64,000 nucleotides of DNA from Streptomyces sp. NBC_01446 (GCF_026340095.1 NZ_JAPEPO010000002.1:1054001-1118000); one strand, 5' to 3'; positions 13,035 through 22,599 are shown, counted from the first letter of the stretch. Notes: generated by a model not told the origin, from the sequence alone. Numbers and translations: made by a program.

Positions 13035-14660
13035 GTGCCCACCCCTCTCGTCCTGCTCTCCGCCCGCCTGCTCGACCCGGTCACCGGCGCGTTCCTGCCG
13101 CACACGGCCCTCGCCGTGTCCGGTGGCCGGATCACCGCCCTGGGCGACGACCAGGGCATACGTGCGCACGTGGACGCCTCGACCACGGTGATCGACCTCA
13201 AGGGCGCCGTGGTGACCCCGGGCCTGGTCGACGGGCATCTCCACCCCGTCTCGGGCGCCGAGCTGACGGGCGGGCTCGACCTGTCGGGCTGCGCCGACGT
13301 GGAGGACGTGCGCGCGGCGCTCGCCGCCGAGGTGCGGAACCTGGCGCCGGGGGCGTGGCTGCACGGCTGGGGGCTCGACCCGAACGTCTTCGGCGACCGG
13401 CCCGTCGGGATCGCCCCCTTCGACTCCGTCCTCGACGGAGTACCGGCCCTTCTGCTGCTGTTCGACGCCCACTCCATGCTGGCCAGCCGGCGCGCGCTGG
13501 AACTGGCCGGTGTGGACGGCCCGCGCACCTTCGGCCAGGCCTCCGCCGAGGTGGTCTGCGACGAGCGGGGCCGTCCCACCGGTCTCCTCCAGGAGGACGC
13601 CGCCTGCGAGCTGGTGGAACGGGTCGCCCCGCAGCCCACGCGGGAGGAGCGCCGCGACCGGCTCGCCGCCGCGCTGCGCGCCATGGCCGCCTCGGGGCTC
13701 ACTGGCGGTCACGTCATGGACGCGAACGGCGACAGCCTCGCCCTGTTCTCCGAGCTCGATGCCGCCGGTGAGCTCGCGCTCCGACTGCGGGTCGCGCCGT
13801 GGTGCCAGCCCGGCACCGACGCGGAAGGAGTACGGGCGCTCATCGAGCAGCAGGGCGCCGGCGGCGCGCTGTGGCGCACCGACGGCGTCAAGATCTTCAT
13901 GGACGGCACCATCGACAACGGCACGGCCTGGCTGGAGCGCCCGGACTGCCACGGCGAGCCCACCCACGCCTTCTGGCCGGACCCCGAGGTCTACACGCGG
14001 ATCGTCGGCGAGCTGCACCGCGCCGGAGTGCCGACCGCCACCCATGCGATCGGCGACGCCGCCGTACGCCATGTCCTCGACGCCGTCGAGAAGGCGCAGG
14101 CCGCCGGCGGGCGCGGGCCGCGCCACCGGGTCGAGCACATCGAGACCGTGCCCGACGACACCCTGGGCAGGTTCGCCGCGCTCGGCGTCATCGCGTCCAT
14201 GCAGCCCACCCACTGCTGCGACTTCACCCGGGCCGACCACACCGACAACTGGTCGCGCCGCCTCGGTGAGGAGCGCGCGTCCCGCGCCTGGCGCTGCCGC
14301 GATCTGCGGGACTCGGGCGCCACCGTGGTCCTCGGCTCCGACTGGCCGATCGCCCCGTATCCGCCGCTCGGGGTCATGGCCGGCGCGCGCCACCGCCGCC
14401 CGAGCCGCGACCTCACCCAGGACCCGCACGGACCCGAGCAGGCGCTCACGCCGCTGGAGGCGCTCCAGGGTCTGACGGTCAACGCGGCCTACGCGGCGGG
14501 GAAGGAGCACGAGGCCGGGCGGATCGCCGTCGGCCATCGCGCCGACCTCACCGTTCTCGCCGACAACCCGCTCACCACGGCCGACACCGTGCTGCCGGAC
14601 CTGCCGGTGCTGCTCACCGTCCTCGACGGCCGCCCCACGCACCGCGACGCGAGCCTGTAG
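13035..14660 (+). CDS. YtcJ-like amidohydrolase
   Basis: The 541-aa protein is a metal-dependent amidohydrolase of the YtcJ group, which hydrolyses amide or imide bonds in small molecules. Metal-site motifs appear in order: DGHLHPV near residue 68, the segment DGVKIFMDGTIDNGTAW, ATHAIGDAAVRHV, RVEHIE, and GSDWPIAPYPPLGVM near the C terminus. A closing adaptor segment EAGRIAVGHRADLTVLADNP is typical. The GTG start at 13035 follows GAGGAG. It is in line with the TetR gene (12298-12957). The substrate is not evident. Confidence 0.9.
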   Translation: MPTPLVLLSARLLDPVTGAFLPHTALAVSGGRITALGDDQGIRAHVDASTTVIDLKGAVVTPGLVDGHLHPVSGAELTGGLDLSGCADVEDVRAALAAEVRNLAPGAWLHGWGLDPNVFGDRPVGIAPFDSVLDGVPALLLLFDAHSMLASRRALELAGVDGPRTFGQASAEVVCDERGRPTGLLQEDAACELVERVAPQPTREERRDRLAAALRAMAASGLTGGHVMDANGDSLALFSELDAAGELALRLRVAPWCQPGTDAEGVRALIEQQGAGGALWRTDGVKIFMDGTIDNGTAWLERPDCHGEPTHAFWPDPEVYTRIVGELHRAGVPTATHAIGDAAVRHVLDAVEKAQAAGGRGPRHRVEHIETVPDDTLGRFAALGVIASMQPTHCCDFTRADHTDNWSRRLGEERASRAWRCRDLRDSGATVVLGSDWPIAPYPPLGVMAGARHRRPSRDLTQDPHGPEQALTPLEALQGLTVNAAYAAGKEHEAGRIAVGHRADLTVLADNPLTTADTVLPDLPVLLTVLDGRPTHRDASL

Positions 14661-14684
14661 TCGTCCGCTGGTACGCGGCGCCGC

Positions 14685-15188
14685 TCACACCGGCTCCGCG
14701 TACCAGCGGCGGTGGACGAACGGCTCCACCAGGAGCACCCCCACCGCCGCGACCGTCGCCACCGAGGCCGCCGGACGCGAACCCCACGCGGCCGCGACCG
14801 CCCCGGCGAGCACCACCAGCGGGCGCACCAGGGTCAGCGGCCCCAGGCCGACGACCACGGCGAGAGTGCCGGCCCGGAACGGGCCCCACAGATAACAGCC
14901 CAAGCTCAGTGCGACGATCACCGCGTACGGCGCGTAGCACAGGAGCATCCGGTGGGCGGCGGCGTCGAGTTCGGCGTAGCGCGCGCCCCGGTCCGCCGCG
15001 GCGACGAGCAGCGTCACGGCGAGGGCCGCGCTCATCAGCAGCGCAGGGGCGCCGAGCGCGAGACCGCGGCGGGCCGCGAGCAGGGCCCGTTTCGACTTAC
15101 GGATGCGGCCGTCCCGCCCGGTGTAGGCACGGAACCCGGCGAACGCCGCGTCGACGAGCGCCAGAGCGGCGAGCAGGAAGGCGTTCAC
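14685..15188 (-). CDS. Small integral membrane protein, unknown function
   Basis: The 167-aa protein has four or five hydrophobic segments: residues 1-20, 45-66 (ALGAPALLMSAALAVTLLVAA), 82-101 (MLLCYAPYAVIVALSLGCYL), 105-137 and 140-155. There is a basic loop after the first span (GRDGRIRKSKRALLAARRG). I do not recognise a family. Its start overlaps the stop of the upstream methyltransferase by four bases, so the two are translationally coupled. A function with that enzyme, for example at the membrane, is a fair guess only. Confidence 0.75.
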   Translation of the reverse strand: MNAFLLAALALVDAAFAGFRAYTGRDGRIRKSKRALLAARRGLALGAPALLMSAALAVTLLVAAADRGARYAELDAAAHRMLLCYAPYAVIVALSLGCYLWGPFRAGTLAVVVGLGPLTLVRPLVVLAGAVAAAWGSRPAASVATVAAVGVLLVEPFVHRRWYAEPV

Positions 15189-16156
15189 CCTGCGCCCTCC
15201 CCCGCCGAAGCCCCCTGGGGTGTCCCGCCCACGGTGTCCGCACGCCCGACCAGGCGGCCCGACGGTCCGGGCCCCAGCTCGGCCCGCAGCGGCGGCAGCA
15301 GGTCCGGGCGTACGCCGATGACGGGGCGCAGCGTGGTGCAGAACGGGTTGCTGCGGCCCCGCGGTTCGTACACGAGCGGGGTCAGCCCGTCGGCGTGGGC
15401 GGCGGCCGCCAGCAGTGTCTCGTCGTCATGGGCGCGGCGGGCCGACATCACGCCGTCGTGGCGGCCCAGCGGATCACGCATCCGCGCCCGGTGGAAGACC
15501 CACGCGCCGATCGGGGCGAGACCGGTGGCGGCGATGTCGAAGTGGCAGAACGCTGCGGTGCCCGGCGTGGCCTGGGCGGCGAAGAAGGCGTCGAGGTCGT
15601 CGCCCCGGAAGTGGTGCAGGACGCCCGTCGACACGTACACGGTGGCGGGCTCGTCGAGGGCGAACGCGTCACCCCGTACGAAACGGCAGGGCAGTCCCTC
15701 CTCGCGGGCGAGCCGTCCGGCCTCGGTGACCAGGGCCGCGTTGAAGTCCACACCGACCAGGTCGACATCGGCGCCGAGGGCACCCGACGAGGCCAGCCAC
15801 CGCACGAGGTAGCCGAGGCCGCAGCCGACGTCGACGACCCGCAGCGGGCCGTCGGTCCGCCCGGCGGCGCGGATCACGGCGAGCAGGGGACGCAGGAGTT
15901 CGGCGATGCGGTCACCGAGGCGCAGTTCCTCGCTGAGCCGCTGGAGTTCGGTGTGGACGGCGACGAGCCGGCGGTCCACGGCGAGCGGATCGAGGTTCCC
16001 GTCGTCGTCGCACGCCAGCCCGGCGGCGATACGGGCACCACTGCGGTCACCCGCGGCGACGAGCCGCGCGACGACGTCGGCGCCCCGCACCGGCAGGCGT
16101 GCGCGCGTGCCGGGGTCGTGGTCCACGACCAGATCGGATATCTCGATGAGCTGCAC
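15185..16156 (-). CDS. Class I SAM-dependent methyltransferase
   Basis: The SAM-binding motif I is VVDVGCGLGYLVRWLASSG, followed by the acidic end of strand 2 (VDLVGVDFN) and a motif II-like YVSTGVLHHFRGDDLDAFF. The 323-aa length includes an N-terminal 100-residue helical region. The GTG start at 16156 gives VQLIEISDLVVDHDPG, and longer starts read into G/R-rich noncoding sequence. The acceptor cannot be deduced; the LHHF segment resembles small-molecule rather than nucleic-acid methylases. It is followed by a coupled membrane protein gene (overlap 15185-15188). Confidence 0.85.
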   Translation of the reverse strand: MQLIEISDLVVDHDPGTRARLPVRGADVVARLVAAGDRSGARIAAGLACDDDGNLDPLAVDRRLVAVHTELQRLSEELRLGDRIAELLRPLLAVIRAAGRTDGPLRVVDVGCGLGYLVRWLASSGALGADVDLVGVDFNAALVTEAGRLAREEGLPCRFVRGDAFALDEPATVYVSTGVLHHFRGDDLDAFFAAQATPGTAAFCHFDIAATGLAPIGAWVFHRARMRDPLGRHDGVMSARRAHDDETLLAAAAHADGLTPLVYEPRGRSNPFCTTLRPVIGVRPDLLPPLRAELGPGPSGRLVGRADTVGGTPQGASAGEGAG

Positions 16157-16390
16157 AGGGAGAAGGTACGCGGCTGGGGAGGACGTCGCCGCCGCGCCCC
16201 GGGAGGCGGGAAACGGGAGGTGGTGCCGGCGGCCCGGTGTCGTGTTCTCGCGTGTGGTCCCGCCGTTGGGCCGCCGCGGTGGCAAGGTCGGTCCGTAGGG
16301 ATGCGGTCGTGGACCGGGGCGCCTTCCCCGGGGATGCGGCCGGGTCCCGACACCATGCACTGCCGGGCTGTCTGGAGAGGAGATCCGCTG

Positions 16391-17389
16391 ATGAATGCCG
16401 AGACCATGCTCGCCGCCGGGGTCGACGAGTTCGGGCCCGCCTCCGCTCTCACCGTGTCACGCCGTCCCGTTCCCGAGCCGGGTCCCGGGGAGATCAGCAT
16501 CGATGTCACGTACGCGGGCGTCGGGTTCGTCGACACGCTGCTGCGCTCGGGGGCGTTCCCGCTGTGGACGCCGATGGTCCCCGGGATCGAGGTCACCGGC
16601 CGGGTGCGCGCCGTGGGCCGCGATGTCCAGGGGTTCACCGTCGGCCGGAGCGTCGCCGCGCTGCTCAACGACTTCGGGCGCGGACAGCGCGCCGGCGGCT
16701 ACGCGCAGGTCGCCGTCGCGCACCACACGATGGCCGCGCCGGTGCCGGACGGCGTCGACCTGCGACGCGTCACCGCCGCCCTCGTCAACGGCGTCACCGC
16801 GTGGGTGGCCCTGCACGATGTCGCGCGGCTCGACGCCCGGGACCGGGTCCTCGTCCTCGGGGTGACCGGTGGCCTGGGCGCCACCACGGCGCGGATGGCG
16901 ACGCTCTTCCCGGCCCGGCAGGTGATCGGGGTCGTCGGCCGCGACCCGGACCGGGCGCCGGACGAGTGCACGGACGTGGTGGTCGCGGACGCGCTGCCCG
17001 ACGCTCTCGACCGGCTCACGCCGGACGGATCGGTGGACGTCGTCATCGACCCGGTGGGCGGCCCGCTGCGCGCCGCCGCGTTCCGGCGCCTCGCCCCCTT
17101 CGGACGCCACGTCGTCCTCGGCAACGCCAGCCGCGACGACCGGCCCTTCTCCGGTGACGAGACCTGGCTGGCGACGCGCACGGTGTCCGGCCTGAGCATC
17201 GGCGGCGTCGCCCATCTGCGCCCCGCCACCTGCACCGAGGCACTCACCGCCGTCATCTCCCTGGTGGCCCGCGGCATCCTGGACGAGCCACTGCCCGCGG
17301 TCGAGCCGCTGGAGAACGCCGGCAAGGTGCACGAGGCCCTGGAGAGCCGGACGGCCCCGGCGAAGACGGTCCTGTCCGTGGCCGATTGA
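16391..17389 (+). CDS. MDR-family zinc-independent quinone oxidoreductase-like protein
   Basis: The 332-aa medium-chain dehydrogenase/reductase has GroES-like N-terminal features (PEPGPGEISIDVTYAGVGFVDTLLRSG, PGIEVTGRVRAVG) and an NADPH site (DRVLVLGVTGGLGATTARMA, with the AxxGxxG-like turn as GVTGGLG). The zinc-ligand cysteines of alcohol dehydrogenases are absent, which places it with NADPH:quinone reductases. ATG 16391 is preceded by GGAGAGGAG. A GC-rich hairpin follows the stop. It stands alone between genes on the opposite strand. Confidence 0.91.
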   Translation: MNAETMLAAGVDEFGPASALTVSRRPVPEPGPGEISIDVTYAGVGFVDTLLRSGAFPLWTPMVPGIEVTGRVRAVGRDVQGFTVGRSVAALLNDFGRGQRAGGYAQVAVAHHTMAAPVPDGVDLRRVTAALVNGVTAWVALHDVARLDARDRVLVLGVTGGLGATTARMATLFPARQVIGVVGRDPDRAPDECTDVVVADALPDALDRLTPDGSVDVVIDPVGGPLRAAAFRRLAPFGRHVVLGNASRDDRPFSGDETWLATRTVSGLSIGGVAHLRPATCTEALTAVISLVARGILDEPLPAVEPLENAGKVHEALESRTAPAKTVLSVAD

Positions 17390-17414
17390 ACTCCTGCCCG
17401 CACCTGGGCCGGAC

Positions 17415-17444
17415 GGCCCCGCCCGCCCTCGGACGGACGGGGCC
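17415..17444. terminator. Bidirectional hairpin between convergent genes
   Basis: GGCCCCG (17415-17421) pairs with CGGGGCC (17438-17444). It lies in the 68 bases between the stops of the oxidoreductase and the EF-G paralogue. There is no U-run, as is common for Streptomyces terminators. Confidence 0.6.
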
Positions 17445-17457
17445 ATCGCTCTCGCGG

Positions 17458-19557
17458 CTACCGCGCAACCACCTGATCGGACACCGCACCCGGCACCGGC
17501 GCGTAGCCGGTCGCCCGGCTGGTGAACGTGCCCCGGCCCTGGGTCCGGCCACGCAACTGGGACGCGTAGCCGAAGAGTTCGGCCAGCGGCACCGTCGCCG
17601 TGACGACCGCGGTGCCCGCGCGCATCGCGGAGGCGGAGATCTGTCCGCGTCGCGCCGCCAGGTCCCCGAGCACCCCGCCCACGGCGTCCTCGGGCACGGT
17701 GGCCGTGACCTCGACGACCGGTTCGAGGAGCGCCATGACGCTCGCCCGGAAGGCCGCTCTGAGCGCGAATCGGCCCGCCGTACGGAACGCCATCGGCGAT
17801 GAGTCCTTGGGGTGCGTGGACCCGTCGGTGAGCGTGACCTGCACCCCGGTGACCCGATGGCCGCCGAGGGGGCCCTCGCTCAGGGCGTCCCTGCACCCGG
17901 CCTCCACGGCCTGGACGTAGTCCCGCGGCAGCCGTCCGCCGGTGACGACCGACCGGAACACGAAGTCCACCGCGCCGTCGCCCGCGCCGTCCTGCGCCGC
18001 CGGCAGCGGCCGTACGTCGATGACGACGTGCGCGAACTGGCCTGCTCCTCCCTCCTGTTTGACATGCCGGTACACCAGACCGGATACCCCGCGCGAGACC
18101 GTCTCCCGGTAGGCCACCTGCGGCCTGCCGACGCCGACCTCCAGGCCGTGGGCCCGGCGGATCTTCTCCACCGCCACCTCCAGATGCAGTTCACCCATGC
18201 CCGAGAGCACCGTCTGGCCGCTCTCGCGGTCCGTCCTGACGACGAGCGAGGGGTCCTCCTCGACGAGTCGTGCCAGCGCGGACACGAGCCGGGCGCTGTC
18301 GGCGTTCCTGCGTGCCTCGACCGCCACGGAGACGACCGGTTCGGCCACCGTGGGCGGTTCGAGGACGACAGGCGCGTCGGGTGCGCACAGGGTCGCGCCG
18401 CTGCGGGCGGCCTTCACTCCGGCCACCGCGACGATGTCCCCGGCCACCGCGCGCTCCACCTCGGTGTGCCGGTCGGCCTGGACGCGCAGGATCCGGCCGA
18501 TCCGCTCCGTACGCCGTGCGCCCGCATCCCACACCGCCTCTCCCCTGTGAACCGTTCCCGAGTACACCCGCAGATAGGTCAGCCGCCCGCGAGGAGTCGC
18601 CTGCACCTTGAACACCAGCGCGGCCAGCGGTGCCGCCGGATCGCAGGCCCGCTCCTGCTCGTCGTCGCCGACGGCCCCGCGGACCGCGGGCACGTCGAGC
18701 GGTGACGGCAGGTAGGCGACGACCGCGTCCAGGAGCGGCTCGACACCGCGGTTGCGGTACGCCGATCCGCACAGCACGACGACGCCCTCACCGCCGCGTG
18801 TCAGATCCCGCAGCGCTCCTGCCAACGTCCCGGCGGACAGAGCCGATCCGTCGCAGAACTCCTCCAGGGCGCCGGGATGCAGCTGCGCCACCGTCTCCTC
18901 GAGGAGCCGCCTGCGCCGCCGCGCCTCCTCGCGCAGCTCTTCCGGTACCGGCCCCTCCTCGTAGGTGTCGCCGCCCTCGCGCCAGGTGAGAAGGCGCATG
19001 CGGATCAGGTCGACGACACCGGTGAACGCGTCCTCGCGGCCGACCGGCAACTGGACCACCATCGGGACCGTGTCGAGGCGCCGGCGCATCGACTCGACCG
19101 CCGTGTCGAGGTCGGCACCGGCACGGTCGAGCTTGTTCACGAAGGCGATGCGCGGCACGCCGTGGCGGTCGGCCTGCCGCCAGACCGACTCGCTCTGCGG
19201 CTCGACGCCCGCCACGGCGTCGAACACCGCGACGGCGCCGTCCAGCACGCGCAGGGAGCGCTCGACCTCGTCGGCGAAGTCGACATGGCCCGGGGTGTCG
19301 ATCAGGTTGATCCGGTGCCCGTCCCAGGCGCAGCTGACGGCCGCGGCGGAGATGGTGATGCCCCGTTCGCGTTCCTGGACGTCGAAGTCGGTGACGGTGG
19401 TGCCGTCGTGGACCTCGCCGCGTTTGTAGGTGGCGCCGGTGGTGTAGAGGATCCGTTCGGTGACGGTGGTCTTGCCGGCGTCGACGTGGGCGAGGATGCC
19501 CACGTTGCGGACGGCGGTCAGGGGGTCGGTGTCATGACGGTGCAGGTCGGTACGCAC
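17458..19557 (-). CDS. Elongation factor G paralogue (EF-G 2 type)
   Basis: This 699-aa translational GTPase has G1 AHVDAGKTT, the switch segment with RGITI, G3 DTPGHVDF, G4 NKLD and G5 CGSA, then domains II to V with the FV-type conserved GMGELHLEV and HPKDSSPMAF segments. EF-G promotes translocation and ribosome recycling. Streptomycetes carry a second, divergent EF-G besides the one in the ribosomal str operon. This locus has no ribosomal-protein neighbours, so it is that second type. Whether it acts in translocation, recycling or fusidic-acid-type tolerance is not known from sequence. A long structured leader precedes it. Confidence 0.93.
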   Translation of the reverse strand: MRTDLHRHDTDPLTAVRNVGILAHVDAGKTTVTERILYTTGATYKRGEVHDGTTVTDFDVQERERGITISAAAVSCAWDGHRINLIDTPGHVDFADEVERSLRVLDGAVAVFDAVAGVEPQSESVWRQADRHGVPRIAFVNKLDRAGADLDTAVESMRRRLDTVPMVVQLPVGREDAFTGVVDLIRMRLLTWREGGDTYEEGPVPEELREEARRRRRLLEETVAQLHPGALEEFCDGSALSAGTLAGALRDLTRGGEGVVVLCGSAYRNRGVEPLLDAVVAYLPSPLDVPAVRGAVGDDEQERACDPAAPLAALVFKVQATPRGRLTYLRVYSGTVHRGEAVWDAGARRTERIGRILRVQADRHTEVERAVAGDIVAVAGVKAARSGATLCAPDAPVVLEPPTVAEPVVSVAVEARRNADSARLVSALARLVEEDPSLVVRTDRESGQTVLSGMGELHLEVAVEKIRRAHGLEVGVGRPQVAYRETVSRGVSGLVYRHVKQEGGAGQFAHVVIDVRPLPAAQDGAGDGAVDFVFRSVVTGGRLPRDYVQAVEAGCRDALSEGPLGGHRVTGVQVTLTDGSTHPKDSSPMAFRTAGRFALRAAFRASVMALLEPVVEVTATVPEDAVGGVLGDLAARRGQISASAMRAGTAVVTATVPLAELFGYASQLRGRTQGRGTFTSRATGYAPVPGAVSDQVVAR

Positions 19558-19932
19558 GCCTGTGGCCTTTCGGGTGGTTCCACACAGAGGCAGCGCGATT
19601 ACCGGACGGACAGCGCAACGAGCCCCGCCGAAGGGTCGGTTCGAGGGCGTGCGGACACGTGAGGTGTCAGATGTTCGTCGCGGGGGTCCGGTACCGGCCG
19701 CGCAGCCGGTGCCGGGCGCACCGAGACACCAGGATCACCTCGAACCGTGACCGGGGAACGACGACAGCGGTGCGGTGACGCACGGCCCGGCTCCCCTCAC
19801 TTGTCACGGCGCGCGCTGCGACGAAGGGCAGCGGCGTGAATACGTGGCGAGTGTAGGGAACCGGACCCGTGCCGGGCACCCGATTAAAACCGGCCCCCGG
19901 ACTCGTCCAAAAGCGGCCCGCGGGCTCGTCGC
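19558..19932 (-). other. 375-base gene-free region: leader/promoter of the EF-G paralogue
   Basis: I find no convincing gene here. The main structure is a strong hairpin: CCGGTACCGGC (19688-19698) pairs with GCCGGTGCCGG (19705-19715) with one wobble and a six-base loop. It lies about 130 bases upstream of the EF-G start on the minus strand, so it could be a leader attenuator. The AT-rich ATTAAAACC near 19884 may mark a promoter end. Nothing else stands out. Confidence 0.5.
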
Positions 19933-20424
19933 TCAGGGATGCATCCGCGCCCCCTTGAGGACCTTGTCGACGGCGTTGCGCGGGCCGTACACGGCCATGC
20001 CCACCAGGTCCAGCCGGTCGGCGGGCACGGCCCGGACCGCCGCGCGGTTGTCCCGGTCGTTGCCCGTGCCGAACAGCTCCGCCGTGAACACGGCCGTCGG
20101 CAGCGAGCGCGACAGGGCACGTCCGTGTGCCGTGGCCAGAGTCTGCTTCGCCCCCTCGAAGACCAGCACCGGCTGGCGGAACATCGGCAGGTACGCGGTG
20201 GCGTCGGCGTCCTCGTACGGGGCTCCGACCACCTCGGGGGCCGCCGTACCGAGCCCGCTGACCAGGAACGCGGTCACGTTGAGCCGCTGCCAGGGCTCCA
20301 GGTCGTCGCGCAGCAGGACGGCGATCTTGGTGTCGAAACGGACCGGCGCGGGGCCGGAATGATCATCCGCCGCGGCCGGCGCCGGGCTCGCAACGTCGGT
20401 GGGGATCTCGTCCATCGTTCTCAT
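19933..20424 (-). CDS. DUF2000 family protein
   Basis: After about 25 unconserved residues rich in Ala, Pro and Asp, the protein has the DUF2000 core: FDTKIAVLLRDDLEPWQRLNVTAFLVSG, then MFRQPVLVFEGAKQTL and DLVGMAVYGPRNAVDKVLKGA at the end. DUF2000 proteins are small cytosolic proteins of unknown biochemical role. ATG 20424 or ATG 20415 are both possible. It is divergent from an AraC regulator at 20474 with only about 50 bases between them. AraC/DUF2000 divergent pairs recur in actinobacteria, so the regulator is its likely controller. Confidence 0.85.
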   Translation of the reverse strand: MRTMDEIPTDVASPAPAAADDHSGPAPVRFDTKIAVLLRDDLEPWQRLNVTAFLVSGLGTAAPEVVGAPYEDADATAYLPMFRQPVLVFEGAKQTLATAHGRALSRSLPTAVFTAELFGTGNDRDNRAAVRAVPADRLDLVGMAVYGPRNAVDKVLKGARMHP

Positions 20425-20473
20425 GCTTCGAGACTGCGCTGTCCAGGCCGGTCCGGTCTTGTACGTTCCTTGC

Positions 20474-21268
20474 ATGGTGCCCCGGCCGGAGATCTCCGCG
20501 TGGCGCCCGCGGGTCGCGGGTGTCGTGGAGGTGTTCCACGCCCACTTCACCGAGCACGCGTACCCCATGCACGTCCACGACGCGTGGACGCTGCTGATCG
20601 TCGACGACGGCGCGGTCCGCTACCGCCTGGACCGCCACGAGCGCGGCACACCGAACGACACCGTCAGCCTGCTTCCGCCGCGCGTGCCGCACAACGGGTC
20701 GCCCGCCACCGCACACGGCTTCCGCAAGCGCGTCCTCTACCTCGACATGACGCTGCTCGACGAGACCTTGATCGGAGCGGCGGTGGACGGACCCGACCTC
20801 ACCGACCCCGTCCTGCGCACCCGCGTCAGCCGGCTCCACAGCGCCCTCGCCCACCCCGGCGACGAGTTCGAGGCGCAGAGCCGCCTCGCCCTGATCGGCG
20901 AACGGCTGCGCACCCACCTGCGCCCCGGGGTCCCCGACACCGGGCCGCCCCGCCGGGGCATCGCCCACGACCTGCGGGACCTTCTGGACGCACGGCTCCT
21001 GGACGGCATCGCCCTGGACGAGGCGGCGCGTCTCGTCCACGCCCACCCGACCCATCTCGTACGCGCCTTCAGCGGGGCCTTCGGCATCCCGCCGCACCAA
21101 TACGTGATGTCCCGCCGTGTCGATCTGGCGCGCCGTCTGCTCCTCGGCGGGCAGCCGCCGGGCGAGGTGGCGACCGCCGCCGGGTTCTACGACCAGCCGC
21201 ACCTCACCCGGCACTTCAAGCGGGTCCTCGGCACCACCCCGGGCCGCTACGCCCGCACCGCCCCCTGA
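20474..21268 (+). CDS. AraC-family transcriptional regulator
   Basis: The 264-aa protein has an N-terminal cupin-type arm (FHAHFTEHAYPMHVHDAWTLLIVDDGAVRYRL, with the H-x-H of AraC_binding) and two C-terminal HTH units (LDEAARLVHAHPTHLVRAF, then PGEVATAAGFYDQPHLTRHFKRVLGTTPGRY). It is divergent from the DUF2000 gene. An intrinsic terminator with a UUCG-type loop and T-run follows its stop immediately, so the monooxygenase downstream needs its own promoter. Confidence 0.93.
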   Translation: MVPRPEISAWRPRVAGVVEVFHAHFTEHAYPMHVHDAWTLLIVDDGAVRYRLDRHERGTPNDTVSLLPPRVPHNGSPATAHGFRKRVLYLDMTLLDETLIGAAVDGPDLTDPVLRTRVSRLHSALAHPGDEFEAQSRLALIGERLRTHLRPGVPDTGPPRRGIAHDLRDLLDARLLDGIALDEAARLVHAHPTHLVRAFSGAFGIPPHQYVMSRRVDLARRLLLGGQPPGEVATAAGFYDQPHLTRHFKRVLGTTPGRYARTAP

Positions 21269-21285
21269 GCACTTCGGGTGCTTTT
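21268..21285 (+). terminator. Intrinsic terminator after the AraC gene
   Basis: AGCAC (21268-21272) and GTGCT (21278-21282) form a stem around TTCGG, followed by a short T-run (TTTT, 21282-21285). It begins on the last base of the AraC stop codon. Confidence 0.75.
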
Positions 21286-21387
21286 AGCGGGTGTTGCACA
21301 CGTTCGCGGAACCACTTCCCCCTACCGTCGTTGCACGGATGCCGCCGGACGCCGAGGCCGGGCCGCGACAAGACCCAGGGAGTGTGC

Positions 21388-22599
21388 GTGAAGGTTGTCT
21401 GTGTCGGTGGAGGACCCGCCACCCTGTACTTCTCGATCCTGCTGAAGCTCCAGGCCCCTTCGCACGACATCACCGTCTTCGAGCGGAACCCGGCCGGCTC
21501 CACCTACGGCTGGGGCGTCACCTACTGGCCGGACATGCTGGAGCGGCTCAGGCGCCACGACCCGCACTCCGCGTCCGCGATCAGCGAGGGGTCGCTGCGC
21601 TGGCGTGACGGGGTCGCCCATGTCGGGGAGCGCACCACGACCCACGAGGGCGACGAGGGCTTCGCCATCGGCCGGCACAAGCTCCTCGACATCCTCGCCC
21701 GCCGCGCGGGGTCCCTCGGCGTCGACATCGAGTACGGCCGCGAGGTCCCCGACCGCGAGCAACTGCCCGAGGCCGACCTGATCGTGGCCGGTGACGGCGC
21801 CAACAGCACGCTGCGCGACCGCCATGCCGGCCACTTCGGCACGCACACCACCCTGGGCCGCAACCCCTACCTCTGGCTCGGCACGACCAAGGTGTTCCGC
21901 TCCTTCACGTTCGCCTTCGCACAGACCGCGCACGGCTGGATCTGGTGTTACGCGTACGGGTACAGCGGCGAGCACAGCACCTGCGTCGTCGAGTGCTCCA
22001 AGGCGACCTGGCAGGGCCTCGAACTCGACCGCCTGCCCCAGCCGGAGGCCCTGCGCCGCCTGGAGGGAATCTTCGCGTCTCTCCTCGACGGCCACTCGCT
22101 CATCGGCCGCAGCGACCTCGGCGGCCCGGCCCCCTGGCAGACCTTCCGCACCCTCACCAACCGCACCTGGTCGCACGGCAATCTGGTGCTGCTCGGCGAC
22201 GCCGCGCACACCACGCACTACTCGATCGGCGCGGGCACGACGCTCGCGATGCAGGACGCGATGGTCCTGGCCAGCTCCCTCGCCGCGGCGAAGACGATCC
22301 AGCCGGCGCTCAGCCACTACGAGCGCACCCGCAAGAGCGAGCTGCTGTCCGTCCAGAGCGCGGCCCGGCACAGCGCGCAGTGGTACGAGAACCTCCCCCG
22401 CTACATCCAGCTCCCGCCGGCCCACATGTTCGCCCTCCTCGGCCAGCGGCACTCCCCGCTGCTCCCCCACATCCCGCCCCAGCTCTACTACCGGATCGAC
22501 CGGGCCGCCGATCAGTTGCAGTCACTGCGCAGACTCAAGCAGTGGCTGGGACCGCGCCTCGCCCGCACCCTCCAGCACCACAACTCCGCGCGCGGGTAA
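21388..22599 (+). CDS. FAD-dependent aromatic monooxygenase (PHBH-like)
   Basis: The 403-aa protein opens with the dinucleotide fold KVVCVGGGPATLYFSILLKLQ and FERN. It has the PHBH-family GD motif LVLLGDAAHTTHYSIGAGTTLAMQDAMVLA and a DG-type segment VAGDGANSTLRDRHAG. Class A flavin monooxygenases of this shape hydroxylate aromatic or indolic substrates with NADPH. The WGVTYWPDMLERLRRHDP segment resembles tryptophan and salicylate-type hydroxylases in actinomycetes. The GTG start at 21388 follows GGGAG. It is monocistronic, because a terminator lies before it and a convergent gene after it. Confidence 0.88.
   Translation: MKVVCVGGGPATLYFSILLKLQAPSHDITVFERNPAGSTYGWGVTYWPDMLERLRRHDPHSASAISEGSLRWRDGVAHVGERTTTHEGDEGFAIGRHKLLDILARRAGSLGVDIEYGREVPDREQLPEADLIVAGDGANSTLRDRHAGHFGTHTTLGRNPYLWLGTTKVFRSFTFAFAQTAHGWIWCYAYGYSGEHSTCVVECSKATWQGLELDRLPQPEALRRLEGIFASLLDGHSLIGRSDLGGPAPWQTFRTLTNRTWSHGNLVLLGDAAHTTHYSIGAGTTLAMQDAMVLASSLAAAKTIQPALSHYERTRKSELLSVQSAARHSAQWYENLPRYIQLPPAHMFALLGQRHSPLLPHIPPQLYYRIDRAADQLQSLRRLKQWLGPRLARTLQHHNSARG

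Noticed and set aside
19667..19879. A 70-codon minus-strand ORF in the EF-G leader
   Set aside because: Poor codon bias and no ribosome site; the strong hairpin there would be inside it. It is treated as leader sequence.
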